In this document: piece after piece, positions 1 through 4,969 of the stretch
Layout of the letters: each line of letters starts with the position of its first letter
How positions within the stretch are numbered: position 1 is the stretch's first letter
The notes under the pieces: generated by a model
Told to the model about the DNA's origin: nothing
Seen by the model: only the letters and a program-made list of their open reading frames with translations
Database searches by the model: none
NCBI GenBank assembly: GCA_015229165.1
Contig: JADGCD010000091.1
Span: 1-7,964, forward strand
Direction of reading: 5' to 3'
DNA from: Nitrospinota bacterium
Lineage (GTDB): Bacteria; Nitrospinota_A; UBA7883; JADGGD01
DNA: 7,964 nucleotides
Made by a program: the position numbers and the translations under genes

Positions 1-559
1 CGGCGCCCATCCGGTCGGCGATCCGCTCCAGCATCGATTCGAGCCGGACCAGGTTTTTCTCCGCCTTGCGGACTAGCTTGTTCTCTTCGGTCAGCCGCTT
101 GATCCGCGACTCCATGTCCCAGAAGAGGACGTTAAGCTTGCCCGCCTCCTCGTTGGCCCGCTCCACGATGACCCGCTGGAGGGAGAGCCCCTTGATCTTG
201 GAGTTGATGTGCTCCACCAGCCGGTTGACCGCGTCCAGATCCTTCTTGCGACGGTCGACCTCTTCGGCCAACTCCGCCGCCTTGCGGCTGGTCTCGGTGA
301 TCTCCTGTTCGGCGGCGCGGGTCTCGTCCAGGCGTCCCTTGAGGGCGCCGGAGACGGTGTCGAGCGATTCGATCCGCTCGCCGATGTCCTTGAACAGGGA
401 GGCGCGCCGGTCGATCTCTTCCTTGTTGCGTTCGAGGTAATTCACAAGGTCGGAGAGGACCTTGCGCTCGCGCCGGGCGTCGGCGACGGTATCGGCAAGG
501 GTGTGACCCGTCCCTTCGGACGTGGTGGGGTGGGCATCCTGATCGCGCTCGTCTGCCAT
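1..559 (-). CDS. Coiled-coil protein of unknown function, 5' part only (truncated by window edge)
   Basis: The frame is open from an ATG at 559-557 to the left edge with no stop, giving 186 visible residues and a missing C-terminus. The start is supported by GGAGAG about 9 nt upstream and by a promoter further up. Residues 1-25 are polar and look disordered (MADERDQDAHPTTSEG). From about residue 26 the chain becomes a long charged helix: an ERNKEEIDRR stretch near 43-52, then alternating Lys/Arg and Glu with Leu/Ile/Val at heptad-like spacing to the end (RIKRLTEENKLVRK near 152-165). No signal peptide or membrane segment is visible, so it is probably cytoplasmic. The only proline I see is near the N-terminus. 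I do not recognise the family. It resembles generic coiled-coil scaffolding proteins, but that reflects composition, not proven homology. It is divergently transcribed from the HU-family gene. I am confident it is a real gene, not about its function. Confidence 0.8.
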   Translation of the reverse strand, partial: MADERDQDAHPTTSEGTGHTLADTVADARRERKVLSDLVNYLERNKEEIDRRASLFKDIGERIESLDTVSGALKGRLDETRAAEQEITETSRKAAELAEEVDRRKKDLDAVNRLVEHINSKIKGLSLQRVIVERANEEAGKLNVLFWDMESRIKRLTEENKLVRKAEKNLVRLESMLERIADRMGA

Positions 560-609
560 CCTGAAACTCTCCGGTGCGGGGTGCATAGATAGAACGTCGT
601 CAACTGCCC

Positions 610-638
610 ATTATAGGATGTGGCGCATCGGGGCGCAA
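610..638 (-). promoter_or_regulatory. Sigma70-like promoter for the leftward coiled-coil gene
   Basis: Read on the minus strand there is a perfect TATAAT -10 (615-610), a 17-bp spacer and a TTGCGC -35 (638-633, matching TTG of the consensus). Transcription would start near 603, giving a leader of about 43 nt before the ATG at 559. The -10 match is strong and the -35 is weak, which would fit an activated or regulated promoter. Confidence 0.5.
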
Positions 639-651
639 ACGCTCTTTGCGC
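633..651. repeat. Perfect inverted repeat over the -35 of the leftward promoter
   Basis: GCGCAAA (633-639), a 5-nt centre CGCTC, then TTTGCGC (645-651) form a perfect 7-bp inverted repeat. The left arm coincides with the -35 hexamer of the minus-strand promoter, the usual place for a repressor or activator site. No T-tract follows on either strand, so it is not a terminator. Its role as an operator is inferred from position only. Confidence 0.4.
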
Positions 652-798
652 GACGTGCGGCGATGGATGGTCACCTCTTGCCTGTCTGTCGCCCCATTTC
701 GGCGCGAACGGTCAGACTTTATGCGGGAGAGGGGGCTTTCAGTCCGGCGATACAAGTAACATAGATTGACGTTTCGCCCAATAGGAGCATGGAGGATG

Positions 799-838
799 AA
801 ATATTTTTGTTGAACCGGGCGCGTATCTCTGGTAAAAA
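799..838 (+). promoter_or_regulatory. Candidate promoter for the HU-family gene
   Basis: TTGAAC (810-815), a 17-bp spacer and TAAAAA (833-838) form a possible sigma70 promoter. A TGG just before the -10 resembles an extended -10, and the AT-rich tract at 799-808 sits where an UP element would. The transcript would start near 845, leaving a leader of about 58 nt. The -10 lacks the conserved final T. A TTGACG at 766-771 is an alternative -35 but has no acceptable -10 at the right distance. Confidence 0.3.
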
Positions 839-903
839 AAGCCCATCTTTCAGAGTCGACCGGATTATCGAAGACCGACATTCACACTTGAGGAGAACCG
901 TTC

Positions 904-1209
904 ATGGCCGCTAAGAAAGCAATGACCAAGGCGCAGATCGCCGACCATCTCGCCACCCACGCCGGGGTGACCAAGAAATTGGCCGCCGGGATGCTGGACG
1001 AACTGGCCTCGCTGGCCTACAAGGAAGCCAAGATCGGCTTCACCGTCCCCGGCATCGGCAAGCTGGTCCTCCAGCAGCGCAAAGCCCGCAAAGGGCGCAA
1101 CCCCCAGACTGGCGAAGTGATCAAGATCCCCGCCAAGAAGGTGGTCAAGTTCCGCGTGGCCAAAGCCTGCAAGGACGCCGTCCTGCCGCCTGCCGCCCCC
1201 AAGAAATAA
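904..1209 (+). CDS. HU/IHF-family histone-like DNA-binding protein
   Basis: This is a 101-residue protein close to the usual 90-100 residues of the HU/IHF family, whose dimers bend and compact DNA in the nucleoid. The N-terminal half (about 8-45) gives the helical dimerisation region, including TKAQIADHLA and KKLAAGMLDELA. Residues 46-88 give the beta arms: the turn motif PGIGKL at 49-54, then GRNPQTGE at 64-71, whose proline (P67) matches the residue known to intercalate at the DNA kink. KIPAKKVVKFRVAK (74-87) closes the saddle. The protein is Lys-rich, with a short extra tail LPPAAPKK, and carries one cysteine (C89). The ATG has AGGAG at 891-895, 8 nt upstream. It is a single-gene unit, since a strong terminator follows 24 nt after the stop. 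It belongs to the divergent HU-like group starting near MTKxQIADHLA and is not clearly hupA, hupB or ihfA, so no symbol is given. Confidence 0.93.
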   Translation: MAAKKAMTKAQIADHLATHAGVTKKLAAGMLDELASLAYKEAKIGFTVPGIGKLVLQQRKARKGRNPQTGEVIKIPAKKVVKFRVAKACKDAVLPPAAPKK

Positions 1210-1232
1210 CGGACCACAATCCGGTTCGACCC

Positions 1233-1263
1233 CGCCCGGCGCGCAAGCGTCGGGCGTTTTTTT
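1233..1263 (+). terminator. Rho-independent terminator after the HU-family gene
   Basis: A 10-bp stem pairs 1233-1242 with 1247-1256 (one G-U wobble) around a GCAA loop at 1243-1246, a stable GNRA tetraloop. Seven T residues follow (1257-1263). It lies 24 nt past the TAA stop and separates the HU gene from the kinase genes downstream. Confidence 0.93.
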
Positions 1264-1280
1264 GCTCGCGTCGCCCGGTC

Positions 1281-1407
1281 AATCTCTGGGTACTCTTTTT
1301 TGTCTGAATCGGTGGTCTTTTTTTAACGAGCGTTATTTCCGTCTTCTGGCTTCCGCTCTGGCATCGTCCGATCCGCCCCTTTGCGCATAACCAATGTTTG
1401 CCCGTTG
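1281..1407 (+). repeat. Upstream region of kinase 1, copy 1 of a duplicated regulatory segment
   Basis: This non-coding stretch matches 3082-3209 upstream of the second kinase. Block A (1281-1311) agrees with 3082-3112 at 25 of 31 positions, including TTTTGTCTGAATCG against TTTTGTCCGAATCG. Block B (1391-1407) agrees with 3193-3209 at 16 of 17 positions (CCAATGTTTGCCCGTTG). The distance between the blocks differs by only about 1 bp in the two copies. Block B contains an imperfect dyad, CAAtG-N6-CgTTG, touching the -35. The segment was evidently duplicated along with the gene. Confidence 0.75.
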
Positions 1408-1433
1408 CGAGGTGCCGGGCGAACACATACATT
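1405..1433 (+). promoter_or_regulatory. Candidate promoter of kinase 1
   Basis: TTGCGA (1405-1410), a 17-bp spacer and TACATT (1428-1433) lie just downstream of conserved block B. The second kinase has an equivalent at the same place relative to block B (TTGTTC, 17 bp, TAAATT). Neither hexamer set is strong alone, and the shared position is the main support. The leader would be about 50 nt. Confidence 0.45.
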
Positions 1434-1489
1434 CGCGCAATGGCGGGGCAAAAATCTGGGCTGCGCAACGCGAAAAACGGGAGAAGATC

Positions 1490-3046
1490 ATGAACGTATG
1501 TCATTGCGGCTCTCACTTCGAATCCGCCGGGCAAAGCGCCTTGTCTGCGTATACCGCAGATATTCCCTCCGCCGGCTGTCCCTTGGAAAGGGGGGCGGCC
1601 GAAGAGCTTCATTACTGCCATTCGGTGATCAACACCATCGACGAGCATGTCTACAGCTTCCGGTTTTGCGGCGACCAGGTGGCGTCGGTCTTCCACAATC
1701 CCCAGTGCGAGACGATCTCCGGCTACACGCCGCAGGAGCATTACGCCCGCCCCGGCCTGTGGTACGACATGGTTCACGAGGAGGACCGGGAGCGGGTGAT
1801 GCGCCACTTCGAGAATCTGGAGGGGGCGGTCCCGATCGAACACCGGATCGTGAGGAAAGACGGCTCCGTCCGGTGGGTCAGCAACTCCTGCGTCGCCACC
1901 CGCGACCGGCGGGGAAAGGTCGTCCGGCTCGACGGGTTCCTGATCGACATCTCCGAGCGCAAGGTGATGGAGGAGGCGCTGCGAAAGGCCAAGGAGGAGG
2001 CCGAAGCGGCGACCCTGCTCAAGGACCGGTTCGTCTCGCTGGTGGCCCACGACCTGCGCTCCCCTTTTGCGGCGATCCTCGGCCTGCTGGAGCTGTTGGA
2101 AGACGACACCCATGCGCCCCTTTCGGCGCGCCATAAGGAAATCCTGGGGACGGTCATCGTCAGTTGCAGAAACATGGTCGAGATGATCAACGACCTGCTG
2201 AACATCACCCGCATCCGGACCGGTCGGCTGACCCCCCGTCTCCGTTTCGTCTCCGCCAGGGCGGTGGTCGATACGGCGGTCCAGAGCATGGCCGGACGCG
2301 CGCAGATGAAGGGGGTTCGGCTGGAATCCGACGTTCCCCGAAACCTGATGGTGCGCGCCGACCAGACGCTGATGGTCGAAGTGCTGATGAACCTTGTGGC
2401 GAACGCCGTGAAGTTCTCCCATCCGGGACAGACGGTGTCGGTGCGGGCCGTTGCGGGCGATCCGGTCGCCTTCTCGGTGGCGGATCGCGGGGTGGGGGTT
2501 CCCCCCGAGTTCGCCAACGATCTTTTCTCGGCCGAAGTCCGCACCTCCATGGCGGGGACGCAGGAGGAGGAGGGGACCGGGCTTGGGCTCCCCTACTGTT
2601 TCGACATCATGAAGGCCCACGGCGGTTCTCTCTCGTTCGTCAGCGAACCGGGGGAGGGGAGCGTCTTCACCGCCGCCCTCCCGCTTGTCCGGCCCCAGGC
2701 GCTGGTGGCGGACGACGATGAGGTGGTCCAGCTCCAGCTTCGCACGCTGCTGGAAGAGCAGGGATATGTAGTGCGGATCGCCGCCGACGGGGAGGAGGCG
2801 CTTCGCTTGGCCGCCGCTTCCGTTCCCCACCTGCTTCTCACCGATCTGGAAATGGCGGGGATGGACGGCTACGAGCTGATCCGCCGCTTCCGCTCCGACC
2901 CTGCGCTGGCGTCCATTCCTGTCGCGGTGCTGACGGTCATGGAGAAGGACGCGCAACGTCTCGCAGAGCTGGAGATCAACGATTTCATCGCCAAGCCGAT
3001 CAACCCGGCGGAGTTCGTCCCCCGCATCCGGCGGTTCCTCCGATAA
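1490..3046 (+). CDS. Soluble hybrid sensor histidine kinase, PAS-HisKA-HATPase_c-REC (paralogue 1)
   Basis: This is a 518-residue two-component hybrid kinase with no membrane segment, so a cytosolic sensor. After a Cys/His-rich N-terminus (C4, C6, H5, H9, C30, H41, C43, H44) comes a PAS_3-type domain with PAC motif (about 42-158; HNPQCETISGY at 69-79, EHRIVRKDGSVRW at 117-129). The HisKA H-box is VAHDLRSP, with phospho-acceptor H187. The HATPase_c domain shows the N-box NLVANAVK (N305), DRGVGVP (D332) and GTGLGLP (362-368). The C-terminal receiver has acidic D408-D410, acceptor D452 in TDLEMAGMDGY, T482 and K502, all intact. The start at 1490 is chosen for GGGAG at 1479-1483 with a 6-nt gap. 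An in-frame ATG at 1394 would add 32 residues but has no Shine-Dalgarno site and lies inside the conserved upstream block. The PAS ligand is unknown. No partner regulator is present in the window, so the phosphate may pass to the own receiver or to an unlinked protein. Confidence 0.92.
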   Translation: MNVCHCGSHFESAGQSALSAYTADIPSAGCPLERGAAEELHYCHSVINTIDEHVYSFRFCGDQVASVFHNPQCETISGYTPQEHYARPGLWYDMVHEEDRERVMRHFENLEGAVPIEHRIVRKDGSVRWVSNSCVATRDRRGKVVRLDGFLIDISERKVMEEALRKAKEEAEAATLLKDRFVSLVAHDLRSPFAAILGLLELLEDDTHAPLSARHKEILGTVIVSCRNMVEMINDLLNITRIRTGRLTPRLRFVSARAVVDTAVQSMAGRAQMKGVRLESDVPRNLMVRADQTLMVEVLMNLVANAVKFSHPGQTVSVRAVAGDPVAFSVADRGVGVPPEFANDLFSAEVRTSMAGTQEEEGTGLGLPYCFDIMKAHGGSLSFVSEPGEGSVFTAALPLVRPQALVADDDEVVQLQLRTLLEEQGYVVRIAADGEEALRLAAASVPHLLLTDLEMAGMDGYELIRRFRSDPALASIPVAVLTVMEKDAQRLAELEINDFIAKPINPAEFVPRIRRFLR

Positions 3047-3081
3047 AGGGCCGGGCTCTTGTTTGCGACGGTACGGGAGGG

Positions 3082-3209
3082 AATCTTTGGTTACGCGCTT
3101 TTGTCCGAATCGTGAGTCGTTTTCCCAAGGACCGTTCTTTCCGCTCCATGGCGTCAAAACGGACGACGTTCGTTCTGCCCCGTGTCGCGTAGCCAAAGTT
3201 TGCCCGTTG
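3082..3209 (+). repeat. Upstream region of kinase 2, copy 2 of the duplicated regulatory segment
   Basis: This is the counterpart of 1281-1407, offset by about 1.8 kb, the same offset as the genes. It carries block A (3082-3112) and block B (3193-3209) with the dyad CAAaG-N6-CgTTG. The bases between the blocks are more diverged, though short matches such as TTTCCG and TGGC-TC remain in register. No convincing gene lies in the 235 nt between the kinases. A 67-codon frame at 3063-3266 covers this non-coding repeat and has no recognisable product. Confidence 0.75.
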
Positions 3210-3235
3210 TTCTTTATGGTTCGCAGGCTTAAATT
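3207..3235 (+). promoter_or_regulatory. Candidate promoter of kinase 2
   Basis: TTGTTC (3207-3212), a 17-bp spacer and TAAATT (3230-3235) lie at the same position relative to conserved block B as the candidate promoter of kinase 1. The leader would be about 40 nt. This implies that the second kinase can be transcribed independently of the first. Confidence 0.45.
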
Positions 3236-3281
3236 CAGCCCATGGCGGCGGGGTGGTGAGCCCTGAAGTAAAGGAGCGCGT

Positions 3282-4814
3282 ATGGGGGAGGTCGATTACG
3301 TTTCGGGCGGGGGGAGGACCGGCGTGATCGTGCCGTTCCCCGGCAAGAGGGACAAACCACGGGGGGACGAGTCGCTCTACCGGTCGCTGGTCCACTCCAT
3401 CAACGAGCATATCTACAGCGTCCGCCTTCGGGGAGGGGTGGTGGAGGCTCTCTTTCACAACCCGCAGTGCGAGACCCTGTCGGGCTATGCGCCGCAGGAG
3501 CATTACGCCCGCCCCGAACTCTGGTGCGAGATGATCCACGAGGATGACCGGGAGCGGGTCATCGCCTACTTCTCCGTGTTGGGAAATGAGGGGGAAAAGG
3601 GGCTCATCGAACACCGGATCGTCCGCAAGGACGGAAGCGTCCGGTGGGTGGCGAACTCCTGCGTGGTGAACCGGGAAGGAGAGGGGGTGGTCCGGCTCGA
3701 CGGGTTCCTGTTGGACATCACCGAGCGCAAGCGGATCGAGGACGAACTGGTGCGCGCCCGGGAGCGGGCGGAAGCAGCCACGCGGCTCAAGGACAACTTC
3801 GTCGCCATGGTGGCCCACGATCTGCGCTCTCCCTTCGCCGGGATCATCGGCCTGCTGCAACTGGTGGTCGGCGACCGGAAAACTCCCCCCCATCCCCGTC
3901 ATGTCGAGTTGCTCAACCGGGTGCTGGCCAGCAGCCAGAACCAACTGGACATGATCAACGAACTGCTGAACATTACCCGGCTCAAGACCGGCAAGCTGAC
4001 CCCGCAACGGCGTTTCATCCCGGCGCGGCTGGTGGTGGAGACGGTTCTCCAGAACCAGATGTGCCAGGCGGAGGGGAAGGGAATCCGGCTGGAGAGCGAT
4101 CTGCCCGGGTCGTTCTCCCTCTACGCCGACCAGGCGCTGATCGGCGAGGTGCTGAACAACCTGGTCTGCAACGCCATCAAGTTCACCCCGGCTGGGGGCG
4201 CCATCTTCGTCACCGCCTACGATACCGATCCCGTCACGATTACGGTGATCGACCAGGGGGTAGGGGTGCCGACCCAGTTCGCCGAGCATCTGCTTCGCCA
4301 TGACGTGAAGACGACCTGTCCCGGCACTCTGGGGGAGACCGGGACCGGGTTGGGCCTCCCCTATTGCGCCGACATCATGAAGGCCCACGACGGCGCCCTC
4401 ACGTTCACGTCGTCGCCGGGGAAGGGGAGCGCCTTCACCCTCTCCCTGCCGAAAGTCCGGCCGGAGGCGCTGGTGGTGGACGACGACGAACTGGTGCTGG
4501 ACAGCATCTGCCATCTGCTGGAGCGGCAGGGGTATGCGATCCGGCGGGCGCAGGACGGTGACGCCGCCATCCGGCTCGTTGACGAACGGCTCCCCCATCT
4601 GCTGATCACCGATCTGGTGATGGGAGGGATGGACGGCTACGGCCTGATCCGGTATCTGCGCTCGGCGCAGCCCTTGGCCTCGATACCGGTGATGGTGCTG
4701 ACCTGCCTGACGCATCGTGATCAGGCGCTGTTCGACCTGGGGGTGGACGATTTCATCACCAAACCGTTCGACCCGGGCGAACTGGTGTCGCGGGTACGCC
4801 GGTTCCTGGGGTGA
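3282..4814 (+). CDS. Soluble hybrid sensor histidine kinase, PAS-HisKA-HATPase_c-REC (paralogue 2)
   Basis: This 510-residue protein is colinear with the preceding kinase and roughly 55-60% identical by eye, so the pair arose by tandem duplication. The order is a short variable N-terminus (1-32), PAS_3/PAC (about 33-150; HNPQCETLSGY at 59-69, EHRIVRKDGSVRW at 110-122), the H-box VAHDLRSP with H179, the N-box NNLVCNAIK (N297), DQGVGVP (D324), GTGLGLP (354-360), then a receiver with D400-D402, acceptor D444 in TDLVMGGMDGY, T474 and K494. All catalytic residues are present and no membrane segment is seen. Unlike paralogue 1, its first 30 residues have no cysteine. The start is well supported by AAGGAG at 3271-3276, 5 nt upstream. 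The PAS core is highly conserved between the pair, so they may sense related signals. Divergence is greatest at the N-terminus and in the loop after the PAS DRERV motif. Its downstream target is not in the window. Confidence 0.93.
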   Translation: MGEVDYVSGGGRTGVIVPFPGKRDKPRGDESLYRSLVHSINEHIYSVRLRGGVVEALFHNPQCETLSGYAPQEHYARPELWCEMIHEDDRERVIAYFSVLGNEGEKGLIEHRIVRKDGSVRWVANSCVVNREGEGVVRLDGFLLDITERKRIEDELVRARERAEAATRLKDNFVAMVAHDLRSPFAGIIGLLQLVVGDRKTPPHPRHVELLNRVLASSQNQLDMINELLNITRLKTGKLTPQRRFIPARLVVETVLQNQMCQAEGKGIRLESDLPGSFSLYADQALIGEVLNNLVCNAIKFTPAGGAIFVTAYDTDPVTITVIDQGVGVPTQFAEHLLRHDVKTTCPGTLGETGTGLGLPYCADIMKAHDGALTFTSSPGKGSAFTLSLPKVRPEALVVDDDELVLDSICHLLERQGYAIRRAQDGDAAIRLVDERLPHLLITDLVMGGMDGYGLIRYLRSAQPLASIPVMVLTCLTHRDQALFDLGVDDFITKPFDPGELVSRVRRFLG

Positions 4815-4818
4815 TGGA

Positions 4819-4836
4819 TGATCGCGCCAGCGATCA
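4819..4836. other. Hairpin just after the kinase 2 stop codon
   Basis: TGATCGC and GCGATCA form a perfect 7-bp stem with a GCCA loop, starting 5 nt after the stop. No T-tract follows on either strand, so it is not a classical intrinsic terminator. It could protect the 3' end of the transcript or be incidental. Confidence 0.35.
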
Positions 4837-4953
4837 GGAATGGAGCGTCGCCGCCACGCGCAGGGGGACGGGGAGAGGTTGCGGGGAAGCGGTCTTGACC
4901 GGTTCGTGACCTGCGCGGCGAAGACGCGCTATAGAGTGAGGGTGAGGAAGGGA

Positions 4954-4969
4954 ACGGGCCTTCGCCCGT
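4954..4969 (-). terminator. Weak candidate terminator of the long coiled-coil gene
   Basis: On the minus strand ACGGGC and GCCCGT pair around a GAAG loop. The hairpin begins on the last base of the TGA stop and is followed only by a pyrimidine run (TTCCCTTCCTC) rather than a true T-tract. It may contribute to termination at this convergent junction, but the call is weak. The rest of the 4815-4968 gap contains no gene that I can support. Confidence 0.3.

Noticed and set aside
600..881. Minus-strand frame of 93 codons in the 560-903 intergenic region
   Set aside because: It has no Shine-Dalgarno site, no recognisable product, and covers both candidate promoters and the HU leader region.
3046..3060. 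Hairpin after the kinase 1 stop (AAGGGC and GCTCTT with a CGG loop)
   Set aside because: The stem is only 6 bp with one wobble and a 3-nt loop, followed by GTTTG rather than a T-tract. Too weak to call as a terminator.
1145..4715. Long minus-strand frames of 683 and 571 codons opposite the kinases
   Set aside because: Both are antisense shadows of two clear hybrid kinase genes. They resemble each other only because the sense genes are duplicates.
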